Below are positions 42,460 to 53,100 of a stretch of DNA of 64,000 nt, in pieces. A program made the position numbers and the translations under genes. The number at the start of each line of letters is the position of its first letter. Positions within the stretch are counted from its first letter, which is position 1. This stretch comes from Gluconobacter cadivus (lineage in GTDB: Bacteria; Pseudomonadota; Alphaproteobacteria; Acetobacterales; Acetobacteraceae), in assembly GCF_015244745.1 (NCBI RefSeq), contig NZ_JABCQI010000003.1, positions 186,001 to 250,000 of the forward strand. Reading direction: 5' to 3'. The notes below the pieces were generated by a model. It worked only from the letters and a program-made list of their open reading frames with translations, was not told where the DNA came from and made no database searches.

Positions 42460-44766
42460 ATGCCGTCTTTCGTGTCTGCCCGTTCCTTTCTGCTGCTGTT
42501 GGGTTGCACTACCGCCCTTGCCGATTCCGCGTTTGCCCAGTCGGTCACGCCGTCCGCAACCTCTTCCCAGACAACTGCGGCTCCCGCCGATGCCCAGACG
42601 GACGATGAGGCTTCCGCCGCCCGTTCCAGCTTCGGCCATGCTGACGACCAGCATGGAACGACAACGACGGAGACAAGCCGGGCAGGTGAGGATGCGGTGA
42701 CGGTCAACGCCCATCTCGAACGCGCCCGCGCTGCGCTTCAGCCGTCAACAGGGGCTACGGTCTATAATTTCTCGCGTCAGGCGATCGAGACCAATCCGGG
42801 GGGTGATAATGCACCGCTGAACGCGCTGTTGCTTCAGGCTCCGGGCGTGGCGCAGGATAGTTACGGGCAGATCCATATTCGCGGTGACCATAATGAAGTG
42901 CAGTTCCGTCTGGATGGCGTGGCGCTTCCCGAGGGCATGAGCGTGTTCGGACAGACGCTCATGACGCGTTTTGCCCATTCCATGTCGCTGACGACTGGCG
43001 CGCTTCCCAGCGAATACGGATTTCTTCAGGCTGGTGTGATCGATATCACCACCAAGAACGGCTATTCGGATGCTGGCGGTGACGTTTCGATTTATGGTGG
43101 CGCGCGCGATTACTTCTTTCCGTCCGTGCAGTTCGGTGGTCATCACGGTAAGTGGGACTGGTTTGCGACGGGTGATTTCGTGCATAACCGCGTTGGTATC
43201 GAAAACACGACGCCGAGCTTCAATGCTCTGCACGATCTGACCAACCAGTACCATTTCCTCGGGCATGGCCGTTACACGGTTGATGAAAACACCCGGATCA
43301 GCTTCACGGCCGGTGTGTCCAATGCCGAATATCAGCTTCCCAACAACCCCGGGCAGCAGCGCCAGTTCGCCAATCCGTCCTTTGCCAACAGTGACCTGTC
43401 GCAGCAGCTTTACGGGAATGGCGACAGCTCAAGCCTGAACGAGCATCAGAAGGAAATCACGGATTTCGGCATCCTGTCCCTGCAGAAGGACATGGGTAAG
43501 CTGAGCTTCCAGACCTCCGCCGTGATGCGCTACAGTTCCCTGCGCTATTCGCCCGATCCGCTCGGCGATCTGGTTTATAACGGCATTGCACAGCGTGCGG
43601 CCCGTTCGGTCTTCTCGACGGGAACGCAGTCCGACGCGACATGGCAGGCCGCGAAGGATCATACTGTCCGCTTCGGCTACCAGATTTATGTGGAGCGAAA
43701 CGTTTCTAAATCTGATTCAACCGTCTATCCGCAGACGGGCGAAGACGCCGACGGAGGAGCGATTTATTCCGACAATCCCCTCACCATTCATGACGGCACG
43801 GGCCGTACGGGTTGGATGTACGGGCTCTATGCGCAGGACGAATGGCGTCCGCTCAAGAACCTGACAGTCAATTACGGTCTGCGTTTTGATGGCGTGGATG
43901 AATACACGCATGCCAAGCAGGTCAGCCCGCGTCTGAACATTGTTTACAAGCCCTGGCATGGCGGCACGTTCCATGCGGGATATTCCCGTTACTTCACGCC
44001 GCCGCCGTTCGAACTGGTGGGTGGTACGTCGCTCAACAAATTCGCCAATACGTCTGCGGCTCCGGGAACGTTCCTGAACAGCAACGTCAAGGCTGAGCGT
44101 GACCATTATTTCGATGCGGGTTTCGCGCAGACCATTCTGCCGGGCTGGCACGCCTCTTTTGATGCGTATGTGAAGCTCGCCAAGAACATGATCGATGAAG
44201 GCCAGTTCGGTTCTCCCGTCATCCTGTCGGCGTTCAACTATCGTCGTGGTCAGGTTCATGGGTATGAATTCGCGACGGACTATACCCGTGGTGCGTTCAG
44301 CGTTTACGGCAATTTCTCCTGGTCCCGCGCGATCGGCAAGGACATCACGACCGCTCAGTGGAACTTCGATCCGGACGATCTGGCCTATACCAGCAAGCGC
44401 TGGATCCATCTGGATCATGATCAGCGCTGGACCGCTTCGGCAGGTGGAAGCTACTCCTTCTTCCACAGGACCGGTCATCCGCTGCGTCTGTCGGCTACGA
44501 TGGTCTATGGCAGCGGTCTGCGGGCTGATGGTGCGACACCCAACGGTGCTTCGGTTCCGCAATACGCCACATTCAACCTGTCTCTGGTTCAGTCCTTCAA
44601 GGATCTGTTTCAGGTTCCGTTCCTCAAGCGGACGCAGCTTCGTCTGGATGTGACCAATCTGTTTGACCGAACCTATCTGCTGCGTGACGGTAGCGGCATC
44701 GGCGTTGGGGCACCGCAATATGGTCTGCGCCGCACGATCCTGACCGGTATTGATCAGCGTTTCTAA
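42460..44766 (+). CDS. TonB-dependent receptor, possible metal receptor
   Basis: A 768-residue outer-membrane protein with a signal peptide (FLLLLGCTTALADSAFA), a low-complexity Ala/Thr/Asp-rich linker containing GHADDQHG, a TonB-box-like DAVTVNAH, and a plug (IHIRGDHNEVQFRLDGVALPEG, SEYGFLQAGVIDITTKNG). The barrel ends in TRTILTGIDQRF with the terminal Phe. GGAGG at 42451-42455 fixes ATG 42460. The Zur-like dyad upstream and His-bearing loops (GGHHGKWDW) suggest a metal ligand such as zinc, but family identity is not certain. Confidence 0.88.
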   Translation: MPSFVSARSFLLLLGCTTALADSAFAQSVTPSATSSQTTAAPADAQTDDEASAARSSFGHADDQHGTTTTETSRAGEDAVTVNAHLERARAALQPSTGATVYNFSRQAIETNPGGDNAPLNALLLQAPGVAQDSYGQIHIRGDHNEVQFRLDGVALPEGMSVFGQTLMTRFAHSMSLTTGALPSEYGFLQAGVIDITTKNGYSDAGGDVSIYGGARDYFFPSVQFGGHHGKWDWFATGDFVHNRVGIENTTPSFNALHDLTNQYHFLGHGRYTVDENTRISFTAGVSNAEYQLPNNPGQQRQFANPSFANSDLSQQLYGNGDSSSLNEHQKEITDFGILSLQKDMGKLSFQTSAVMRYSSLRYSPDPLGDLVYNGIAQRAARSVFSTGTQSDATWQAAKDHTVRFGYQIYVERNVSKSDSTVYPQTGEDADGGAIYSDNPLTIHDGTGRTGWMYGLYAQDEWRPLKNLTVNYGLRFDGVDEYTHAKQVSPRLNIVYKPWHGGTFHAGYSRYFTPPPFELVGGTSLNKFANTSAAPGTFLNSNVKAERDHYFDAGFAQTILPGWHASFDAYVKLAKNMIDEGQFGSPVILSAFNYRRGQVHGYEFATDYTRGAFSVYGNFSWSRAIGKDITTAQWNFDPDDLAYTSKRWIHLDHDQRWTASAGGSYSFFHRTGHPLRLSATMVYGSGLRADGATPNGASVPQYATFNLSLVQSFKDLFQVPFLKRTQLRLDVTNLFDRTYLLRDGSGIGVGAPQYGLRRTILTGIDQRF

Positions 44767-44775
44767 GTAATATGG

Positions 44776-44801
44776 TCTGACGGGTTAAAGTTCTCGTCAG
44801 A
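44776..44801 (+). terminator. First hairpin after the TonB receptor gene
   Basis: TCTGACG (44776-44782) pairs with CGTCAGA (44795-44801) around a 12-base loop, followed by TTTCT. It is a weak intrinsic terminator, backed up by the stronger one directly downstream. Confidence 0.5.
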
Positions 44802-44808
44802 TTTCTCT

Positions 44809-44851
44809 GGTACAAGGCCCTTTACAGAAGCGCCTTGTACCGGATTTTTTC
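44809..44851 (+). terminator. Terminator embedded in the 3' end of the GGDEF-EAL gene
   Basis: A perfect ten-base stem, GGTACAAGGC (44809-44818) with GCCTTGTACC (44832-44841), then GGA and a T6 run on the plus strand. It would stop transcription from the receptor gene. The stop codon and last codons of the convergent GGDEF-EAL gene lie inside it. Confidence 0.75.
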
Positions 44852-46579
44852 CAGTGCATCTGGGATGTCCATCACAGGCACCGCTTCGCACAGAAAATCT
44901 CCCTGCACGAAATCACATTCCATTTCCAGAAGCGCGCGGACCTGTGAGGCGCTCCTGATCCCTTCGGCGACCACCTTGCGTCCGAGGCTGTGGACGATGT
45001 CGATCACCCCCCTGATGATTGCCGCATCGGTCCCGTGACGCTCCAGGCCTGCCACAAATGCGCGGTTGATCTTGACGTAGTCGAACGTGATGGTTTTGAG
45101 CTGGGTCAGGGACGCAAAGCCCGTGCCGAAATCGTCCAGCGAAATCTGGACCCCCTTGCGATGCAGGGTATCAAGTTCGCGCTCGACCTGCTGGTGGTGC
45201 GGTCGGGAAAAGATATTTTCGGTAATTTCGAGCGCCAGAGAATTGAGCGGAACATTCATGCCATCTGCGAGGCTGTCGAGTTTCCGGAAAAAGTCGGTAT
45301 TCTCGAAATCGCAGGAGGTGATGTTAATGGCGATGCGCTCAAAGCGGATGTTTTGTTCGCGAAGTCTGCTCACATCTTCCATAACCCTGTGCGTTACAAA
45401 AGTATTCAGGGTCATGGTCAGGCTGTGGTCTTCAAACACCTCAGGAAAATACTGCGGAGAAAGTACTTTATGTTGTGGGTGGTCCCAGTGCAGGAGGGCT
45501 TCAAATGAAATACGCCCGGGGATGCTGAGGGAAAAAATCGGCTGATAGAAGACTTTGATGCTCTGATCTCGCAAACCGGTCTGAACGCGTCGACGCAGAC
45601 GGGCCGCGAGGTCCAGTTTTTCCTCCATGACGGGATGGTATTCCCGCATGCGGTTCCGGCCTTCGGTCTTTGCGGCATAAAGTGCCAGATCGGCGCATTT
45701 CAGGAGGGTTTTCTCCCGCGCATCGGAGAGGGGCACGGACACATAACCGATACTCACGGTACAGGCATGGGTCATGGTCCGGTTGCGGATGCTGAAACGC
45801 ATCTGCTCCAGGATGTCCTGAAGGATCGTTTCAAAAAGAGCCAGAGTGTCGCCTGTCATGAGGACGGCAAATTCATCACCGCCGATGCGGGCGATGAAAC
45901 AGTTCTCGCTTTCGAATTCCTGCAGTTTTTCGGCGACCTTGCGCAAAAGGCGGTCGCCGGAATCATGGCCGGACGTATCGTTGATTGTTTTGAAGGTGTC
46001 GATGTCGAGCAGGGCCAGACAGAGATGGCTTGCGGTGCTCGTGCGGAGGGTCTTGCGCAGGATATGGGAAAAATGCAGTCGGTTGGAAATCTTGGTCAGG
46101 AAATCGGTATTGACGACTTTCTGTAATTTCTGCCGACTTGATTTGAGATGGTTTTCAGCCTGCTTGCGGTCAGTGATGTCAAAGCGGATGGCCACATAGC
46201 TCGTGACTTTTCCGCTTTCCGAAATATGGGGTACAATTGTGGTGTCGACCCAGTAAAGACTGCCATCCTGACGACGATTGCAGATCTCGCCATGCCAGAC
46301 ATTCCCTGAGGCGATCGTGCGGTACATCTGGCGAAAGAATTTCTTGTCGTGCTGCTTTGAACGCAGCATGCGGTGGTCGTTTCCGATGAGTTGGTCACGG
46401 GTATAACCGCTGATTTCCTCAAACCGGTTGTTGACTGAAAGAATGCGACCGCGTGTATCGGTGATGGCGACAATAGCGGAACAGTCCAGGGCGTGAAGGA
46501 CAAAGTCATCACGGGCGCCCTGAGGCCAGTTTTGGACAGAATTCAGGCTTTCCCTGAAGTCATCCTTTTGCTTTTCCAT
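44822..46579 (-). CDS. PAS-GGDEF-EAL cyclic-di-GMP protein
   Basis: A 585-residue cytoplasmic protein. PAS plus PAC lie at about residues 30-140 (ITDTRGRILSVNNRFEEISGYTRDQLIG). The GGDEF domain at about 150-310 has an intact RIGGDEFAVL active site and no RxxD inhibitory site. The EAL domain at about 325-580 has EALLHWDHPQ, NITSCDFE, EITEN, DDFGTGFASL and VQGDFLCEAVP. Two EAL positions differ from consensus: KINRAF for KIDRSF and VAEGIRS for VAEGVET. It may therefore mainly synthesise c-di-GMP or have weak phosphodiesterase activity. ATG 46579 follows an in-frame GTG at 46582. Confidence 0.92.
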   Translation of the reverse strand: MEKQKDDFRESLNSVQNWPQGARDDFVLHALDCSAIVAITDTRGRILSVNNRFEEISGYTRDQLIGNDHRMLRSKQHDKKFFRQMYRTIASGNVWHGEICNRRQDGSLYWVDTTIVPHISESGKVTSYVAIRFDITDRKQAENHLKSSRQKLQKVVNTDFLTKISNRLHFSHILRKTLRTSTASHLCLALLDIDTFKTINDTSGHDSGDRLLRKVAEKLQEFESENCFIARIGGDEFAVLMTGDTLALFETILQDILEQMRFSIRNRTMTHACTVSIGYVSVPLSDAREKTLLKCADLALYAAKTEGRNRMREYHPVMEEKLDLAARLRRRVQTGLRDQSIKVFYQPIFSLSIPGRISFEALLHWDHPQHKVLSPQYFPEVFEDHSLTMTLNTFVTHRVMEDVSRLREQNIRFERIAINITSCDFENTDFFRKLDSLADGMNVPLNSLALEITENIFSRPHHQQVERELDTLHRKGVQISLDDFGTGFASLTQLKTITFDYVKINRAFVAGLERHGTDAAIIRGVIDIVHSLGRKVVAEGIRSASQVRALLEMECDFVQGDFLCEAVPVMDIPDALEKIRYKALL

Positions 46580-46866
46580 CACCCGAATTGACTCTCTCGA
46601 TAGGAGAATTGACTATTATCCTACAATAATTAAACGTTCGTTAAAAGGCTGTCCGGGTCTGTTCGGGTGGAGCGTTCCCGGATTTGTTGCAGGATTTTTT
46701 CTTTTCTGCGCGGATGATGTCAGTTTTTATTTAATCTCTTTCAATAAAGATGGTTTTTGTCAGACCGCGTCAGCAATCTGGTCTTCCATAACGCCTCTGA
46801 TATGCGCTTGAGAACCCGCTTTCCTGTTTTTATATGTGTCGATAACCGGGAATGTTACGGTCGGAT
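46580..46866. other. Intergenic region with no gene seen
   Basis: About 285 AT-rich bases between the GGDEF-EAL start and the end of the dioxygenase gene, both on the minus strand. It should hold the GGDEF-EAL promoter. GAATTGACT occurs twice about 20 bases apart near 46585-46614, and an AGACC/GGTCT hairpin lies around 46765-46790. No ORF or RNA gene is supported. Confidence 0.5.
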
Positions 46867-47550
46867 TCAGAGTTCCGCCCATTGCCGCAGAAGGTTGTGA
46901 TAGGTCGAGGTCAGGCCGAGGACGGCAGGGTGGCTGTCCGGCAGGGCTTTGCGGGTTTCGATGATGGAGCAGTCGAAGTCGTAGAGTAGTCTGCGTTTCG
47001 TGTCGTCACGTACCATGGACTGGGACCAGAAGAACGAGGCCCAGCGACTGCCGCTGGTGATGCGGTTGACACTGTGCAGGCTGGTCGAGGGATAGAGCAC
47101 CATATCCCCGGCAGGAAGTTTCACACTCTGGGTGCCGTAAGTGTCCTGAATGACGAGTTCGCCGCCTTCATATTCCTCCGGGCCGGTGAGGAACAGCGTG
47201 GAGGACACGTCGGTGCGGATGCGCAGCCCGGTTCCGGGAATGGGGCGGATGGCATTGTCCACATGGGCATCGAAATGCATGCCGGTGTCGTAGCGGTTGA
47301 AGAGCGGCGGATAGACGCGCAACGGCAGGGCTGCACTGTTGAATGTCGGATTGCGGCCCAGGGCGCGCAGGACGATTTCCCCAAGTTCCCGGCATTCCGC
47401 AGAGTCCTGCGGGATCTGGAGGTTCAGTTTGGCCTGTGCAGACTGTTCTCCGGCGGTGATGCGGCCATCCGTCCATTTGGCCGCTTCCAGTCTGCCGCGG
47501 AAATGGCGGACCTGTTCGGGAGTAAGGACGTTCGGAATGTGGATCAGCAT
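46867..47550 (-). CDS. Fe(II)/2-oxoglutarate dioxygenase, PiuC/PKHX family
   Basis: A 227-residue prolyl-4-hydroxylase-fold protein. The iron ligands are His96 and Asp98 in [10 protein letters not shown] and a distal histidine in [12 protein letters not shown]; the arginine in [16 protein letters not shown] binds 2-oxoglutarate. The order and length (about 225) match PiuC/YbiX, usually iron-regulated and next to TonB-dependent siderophore receptors. Here the two receptors lie 2-8 kb away. Its substrate is unknown. It is divergent from the metal efflux operon. Confidence 0.92.
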   Translation of the reverse strand: MLIHIPNVLTPEQVRHFRGRLEAAKWTDGRITAGEQSAQAKLNLQIPQDSAECRELGEIVLRALGRNPTFNSAALPLRVYPPLFNRYDTGMHFDAHVDNAIRPIPGTGLRIRTDVSSTLFLTGPEEYEGGELVIQDTYGTQSVKLPAGDMVLYPSTSLHSVNRITSGSRWASFFWSQSMVRDDTKRRLLYDFDCSIIETRKALPDSHPAVLGLTSTYHNLLRQWAEL

Positions 47551-47712
47551 AGGTGGCGGGCCTCAAATGAGAATAACTCTTAGCTTGGAGTCATAAGATC
47601 GTTTGGGAAGGGGAGCAATTGGCGCTGGAGCCCCGTGCGGCATACGGAACCGGGCAAAAGAGTCGCATTTCCGTCCGTTGACACGTCCTGTCGGTCGGGG
47701 GATGAGACGGGA

Positions 47713-49008
47713 ATGGCATTTCATCCCCTTTGCGTTGCGCGATGTGCAGGAGGGTCGCGCAGGCTGTTGGCCAGCGTGGCGGTTCTGACCATAATCTGTG
47801 TCGCAGGCGCAGATTATGGCCGTGCCGAAGGGAGTATGGCCGCACCCCTTTCGATGCATGATGCGATTGCTGCGGCCTGGAAAAACGATCCCGTCCGGAT
47901 CGAGCTTGAGACCAATCAGGAGTCCGCGGATGCGCGGGCGAAGGCGGCGCAGTCCTGGTTTGCGGGCGGCCCGACGCTGAGCGGTGAATATTATGACGAC
48001 CGTATCAGCGGGGATAATCACGGCTATATCACCTGGCAGGGGGGTGTCTCGGTGCCGCTCTGGCTGCCGGGTCAGGGCACGGCCACCGAGAATGTTGCGA
48101 AGGCTGAAGCCAAAACCGCGACCGTTCGTCTGGATGTAGAGCGCATGTCTGTTGCGGTGCGGGTCGTGGATGCGACGGGGGCTGCGATCATGGCGATGCG
48201 TCGGCAGACTGCGGCACTGGCGACAGTGTCCGCCTTGCGCCGGATCGAGGCCGATGTGCAGCGGGCCGAGCGTTCGGGCGAAACCGCGATGTCCGACCAG
48301 CAGGCTGTGGAGGCCCAGCTCGCTCAGGCCCGGACTGAAGCGGACATGGCCGCCGAGGACATCGAAACCACCGCGAGCCAGTTGCGGACCTTGACCGGCC
48401 TGCCCGGTGTGCCGGATATCACGCAGGCGGATGACCACTGGCTGGCGCTGACACGGGCGAATGACGGACGTTGGGTCGAAGACATTGATCCGCGGGTGCG
48501 GGCGACGCATCAGGCCGTGATTGCGGCGCAGAATCAGATGAAGCTGGTCCGCAGGAGCTTTATGCCCAACCCCGAAGTGGGCGTCGATGCGATCGATCAG
48601 GGGCAGTATGGCAGTCCGTGGGACACGCAGGTGGGTGTTAATCTGCGGGTGCCGCTGCCGAGTGCGGTGACGAATACGCCACAGGAATCCGCCGCCCGGG
48701 ACCGCATGGCGGCTGCGACACGACAGGAAGTCGAGGCACGCAGGGCCGTGCGGAACGAAATGGCGCAGGTCCGGGCGCGGCTGGTGGCGGCGACCGGCGC
48801 GCGTTCCAACGCCCGTATCGAAGCCAGTTCCATGTTGCACCGAGCAGACGGGATGGAGCGGTCCTGGCGGGTCGGTGAGACGCCGCTTATTGAAGCGCTT
48901 CGCGCCCGGACGGATGCGTATCGTGCGCTTCTGGATTTGAATCGTGCGGAGATTGCCTGGCATGCGGCCGTTATCCGGATGGGCATTGCTACGGGGACCA
49001 TTCCATGA
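47713..49008 (+). CDS. TolC-family outer-membrane efflux protein (CzcC-like)
   Basis: A 431-residue protein. After a signal peptide (LLASVAVLTIICVAGADYGRAEG) come two helical-barrel repeats: LSMHDAIAAAWKNDPVRIELETNQESADARAKAAQSWFAGGPTLSGEYYDD, and later VRATHQAVIAAQNQMKLVRRSFMPNPEVGVD, the sequence style of CzcC. It is the outer-membrane channel of a tripartite pump. ATG 47713 is preferred over 47635, whose extra leader is not signal-like. The stop overlaps the next gene (ATGA). Confidence 0.88.
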   Translation: MAFHPLCVARCAGGSRRLLASVAVLTIICVAGADYGRAEGSMAAPLSMHDAIAAAWKNDPVRIELETNQESADARAKAAQSWFAGGPTLSGEYYDDRISGDNHGYITWQGGVSVPLWLPGQGTATENVAKAEAKTATVRLDVERMSVAVRVVDATGAAIMAMRRQTAALATVSALRRIEADVQRAERSGETAMSDQQAVEAQLAQARTEADMAAEDIETTASQLRTLTGLPGVPDITQADDHWLALTRANDGRWVEDIDPRVRATHQAVIAAQNQMKLVRRSFMPNPEVGVDAIDQGQYGSPWDTQVGVNLRVPLPSAVTNTPQESAARDRMAAATRQEVEARRAVRNEMAQVRARLVAATGARSNARIEASSMLHRADGMERSWRVGETPLIEALRARTDAYRALLDLNRAEIAWHAAVIRMGIATGTIP

Positions 49009-50168
49009 GCCGCTTTTCACGTTTTCTGCTTGTTGGAGTGGCTGCATGTGCTGTGGGTTGCGCGCATGCGGTTGAAACGCCGGGCTGGATGCAGCCGCTG
49101 ACACTGGGGACGCAGGCGCGGGATGCGGAGCGTCTGCGGACCGTGATCGTACGGCAGGGAACCTTGCATGACACGGTCTCGGCGCTGGCTCAGGTGAGCG
49201 CGGATCTGTCCCGGACGGTCGTGATCCGTGCGAGCGGCGACGGCAAGGTCACGGCGGTCCGGGTGACACCGGGGCAGACCGTGGAGCCGGGGCAGGCACT
49301 TATTGATTACACCGATCATTCGCTGCATGTGCTGCATCTTCAGATGGAGCAGGATCAGGCGGCTCTGGCTTCGGCGAAGGCGACGCTCGGGGAGGCCGAA
49401 CTGGCTTACCGGCGGGGGCAGGCGCTTGTCGGCAGTACGGTGTCGGTCGGGGAAGTGCGGCGGCGTCAGGCGGCGGTGCAGCAGGCCCGCAGCATGGTTG
49501 TGGCGCGGGAAGCAGATATCGGGCTGATCGAGCATCGCCTGACAGAAGAGTTCACTTCCGTGACGGAAAAGATCGTGCAGGACGAGGCCTCCACGCTCAT
49601 TTCGCCGGTGCGGGGTGTCGTACAGTCCATCCAGACCTCCGTAGCGTCGGATGTGACGCCGGGGCAGGCCGTGGCGACGGTTGTAGATCTGTCGGGCGTG
49701 TGGATTGTCGCGGATCTGCGGCCCGACGAGGTATCCCGATTAGGCGTAGGAAGCGTCGTGACGGTACGGCCTTCGGGCAATGCGCGGGCCGAGCCGTTCC
49801 GGGCGAAGATTACGACGATCGACGGCGTTGCAGACCCGGTGACGGGGCTGGTCAAGGTCGTCTGTGTCGTGGACCGGCCTGTGGCGTTTTTGAGGCCGGG
49901 GGTCATGCTGGATGCGACCCTTGAAACCAGCGAGGCAGTCGAGGGCATGATCGTCCCGGCCGATGCTGTGCAGACGATCGAGGGGCATGACCTTGTTTAT
50001 GTTCAGACGTCGGAAGGCCAGTATGCGCCGCGCGAAGTCCGGGTCAGGCTGGCTACCGATGAAAGCGCCGTCGTGCAGGGTCCTCTGAAGGTGGGGGACA
50101 ACGTGGTGACGGAAGGCAGTTTTGCCCTGAAATCCATGTCGCTCGTCAGCGGGCTGGATACGGACTGA
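49005..50168 (+). CDS. RND efflux periplasmic adaptor (CzcB-like)
   Basis: A 387-residue membrane fusion protein with a signal or lipoprotein-like start (FLLVGVAACAVGCAHA). The barrel-sandwich lipoyl halves are VIRASGDGKVTAVRVTPGQTVEPGQALIDY and STLISPVRGVVQSIQTSVASDVTPGQAVATVVDLSGVWIVADL, with a helical hairpin between. The beta-barrel and membrane-proximal parts follow (VIVPADAVQTIEGHDLVYVQ). No His-rich metal-binding N-terminus is seen. It links the TolC-like channel to the RND pump. Confidence 0.92.
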   Translation: MSRFSRFLLVGVAACAVGCAHAVETPGWMQPLTLGTQARDAERLRTVIVRQGTLHDTVSALAQVSADLSRTVVIRASGDGKVTAVRVTPGQTVEPGQALIDYTDHSLHVLHLQMEQDQAALASAKATLGEAELAYRRGQALVGSTVSVGEVRRRQAAVQQARSMVVAREADIGLIEHRLTEEFTSVTEKIVQDEASTLISPVRGVVQSIQTSVASDVTPGQAVATVVDLSGVWIVADLRPDEVSRLGVGSVVTVRPSGNARAEPFRAKITTIDGVADPVTGLVKVVCVVDRPVAFLRPGVMLDATLETSEAVEGMIVPADAVQTIEGHDLVYVQTSEGQYAPREVRVRLATDESAVVQGPLKVGDNVVTEGSFALKSMSLVSGLDTD

Positions 50169-50177
50169 GCGGGTTTC

Positions 50178-53100
50178 ATGCTGCGTTTTTTCCAGTCCAA
50201 CCGTTTTGTCCTGCTGGGGCTGCTCGTCGCGCTGATGATCGGCGGGATTATGACCGTGCCGGGTCTGCCGGTCGAGCCGGTACCGGATATTTCGCCCAAA
50301 CAGGTCATGGTCTCTGTCACGGCGCCGGGGCTGGCGACGGAAGAGGTCGAGAAGCTCATCACCTTCCCCGTCGAGGCCAGCCTGACCGGAATTCCGGGCG
50401 TGACGGATCTGCGGTCCGTGTCGCGGACGGGTGTGTCGGCGGTCTATCTCCAGTTCGATGATGCGACGGATATCGATCTGGATCGGGCGCGGGTGTCGGA
50501 ACGACTACAGGCGGCGCGGGACAGCATCACGCTTCCGGGCGTGAGTGTGTCTATGGGACCACTTGCGACGGGCATGGGTGAGATCATGCAGCTCCAGATC
50601 CGGGGCGGTGGCCTATCGCTGATGGAACTGAACCGGCTCATGACCTGGACGGTCGTGCCGCAGCTTCGGCTGGTGCCGGGCGTGGTGGATGTCAACGTCA
50701 ATGGCGGGTCGGTCGAGACATATCAGGTGGCGGTTGATCCGGCGCGGATGCGGGCGTTTGGCGTGTCGATCGGCGATATCGTTCAGGCTGTGGACACAAA
50801 TAACGCCTCGTCAGGTGGGGGCTGGATCGCGCATCATGCCGAACAGAATGTCGTGGTCGGGCGCGCGCTCGTGGGCAGTCTGGCGGATTTCGGCGCCATC
50901 CCCGTGAAGTTCGGCACGAATGGTCATGTGATCCGGCTGCGGGACATGGGCGTTGTGTCCGCAGGGCCGCGCACGCGGCTTGGGGCCGTGACGCGGGACG
51001 GGCAGGGCGAGGCGGTCATTGGCGTTGTGATGATGCAGACCGGCGCAAGTTCGAATGCGACGCTGGATGCGATCCGGCATGTCCTGCCGACGATCCGCCA
51101 GTCCCTGCCGCCGGGTGTCACGCTGGAGCCGTTTTACAGCCGGGCGGATCTGACGGGCCAGACCATCCATACGGTCAAGGAAAACCTGCTGATCGGCGCG
51201 GTTTTGGTGCTGTTCGTGCTGGTGGTCGTTCTGGGCGACTGGCGGGCGGCGCTGGTGATCGTGTCCGTCATTCCGGCGTCGCTGGTCGCGGCGATGGCGG
51301 GGATGCGGCTGTTTGGCGTGTCGGCCAATTTGCTGAGTCTGGGCGCGATTGATTTCGGGATGATCGTGGACAGTTCGCTCGTCGTGGTGGAGCATATCAT
51401 GGTCGAGCGCGGCGAGAACCGGGAGGGAAAGCCCTTTGCCGCGCTGACTGCGGATGCGGCGCGCGCCGTGGTGCGACCGGTGAGTTTCGCGATTTTCGTC
51501 ATCATCATGGTCTATCTGCCGGTGCTCACGCTTCAGGGCATCGAGGGCAAGATGTTCCGGCCGATGGCGCAGACCGTCATCATGGCCCTGCTGGCGTCGC
51601 TGGTTTACTGCTTCGTCTGCGTGCCGGTTCTTGCGGCAATGTTGATGCGCAAGGTTCAGGCGGACCGGGAAACCGTATTTGTCCGGACCGTGCGCCGGTA
51701 TTATGAACCCGCCCTGCGCTGGACCGAGCATCATAGCGGGCGGCTGCTGATCGTCACGGGTGTCGCATTTATTACGGCGGTACTGATCGGCGGACGACTG
51801 GGTGGAGAATTCGTTCCGCAGCTTGAAGAGGGCTCGCTGGTCGTGACTTCGACGCGCCTGCCGGGGGCTTCGCTGGAGACGGTGCTGGCCAGCGTGACGG
51901 CGGAGGAAAAGATCCTGCGCTCTTTCCCTGAAGTCCGGACGGTTGTGAGCAGCACGGGGACGGCGGCGATCCCGACCGACCCTATGGGGACGAACGAGAC
52001 CGATACGTTCGTTTTCCTGCGTCCCCATGACGAATGGAAAACGGCGTCCACACAGACGGAACTGGTCACGAAAATCAATGACGCCCTGCAGAAAACCCTG
52101 CCGGATGCAGCATATTCGTGGTCACAGCCGATTCAGATGCGGATGGACGATCTGCTCGCCGGGGTCAGGACACAGCTTGCGATTTCGATCTATGGCGATG
52201 ACCTGTCGGAGCTGAACCGGATTGCCGGACAGGTTGTCACGACGCTGCAAACCGTGCGGGGCGCGGCGGATGTCGCGTTGCAGGGAAGCGGGACGGTGCC
52301 GTTCCTGCATATCGACGTGAACCGCGATGCGGCAGCACGGCTCGGGGTCGCTGTGCCGGATATTCTGGCGGTGGTGGAGGCCGTGGGCGGTCATGTGGGC
52401 AAGCCCGTGACGGTGCAAGGCGCGATCATTCCGACGCAGGTGCGTCTGCGGGCGGATGCGGTTAGTTCGCCGGACAGGATCGGGCATCTGCAGGTGCGCC
52501 GGGCGGATGGGAAGGGCTGGGTTCTGCTGTCACAGGTCGCGGATATCGTGCTGTCGGATGGCGTGCCGCGCATCGACCGGGACAACATCCACCGCCGGGT
52601 GATCGTTCAGGCCAATATCCGCGGGCGGGACGTCAGTTCGTTCGTGGCGGCCGCGCAGAAAGCGGTGGTGCAGACTGTGAAACTGCCACAGGGCTACCGG
52701 ATGGTCTGGGCCGGGCAGTTCCGCAACCTGCAATCGGCGCTGCACCGTCTGTTCATTGTCGTGCCGATCGCGCTGGCGCTGATTTTCCTGCTGCTGGTGG
52801 CGGCTCTGGGATCGTTCGGCGCGGCGTCGCTCGTGTTTGCCAACCTGCCGATGGCGGCGACGGGCGGCATTTTCATGCTGGCGCTGCGGGGGCTGCCCTT
52901 CAGCATTGCAGCGGGGATCGGGTTCATCGCACTGTTTGGCGTGGCGATCCTGAACGGTGTGGTGCTGGTCAGCCAGATCCGTGTGTTCCGGGAACAGGGA
53001 CTGGCAGCGGCGGATGCGGCGTTTCAGGCGGCCCGGAGCCGGTTGCGACCGGTTCTGGCGACGGCATCCGTAGCCAGTCTGGGCTTTTTCCCGATGGCGT

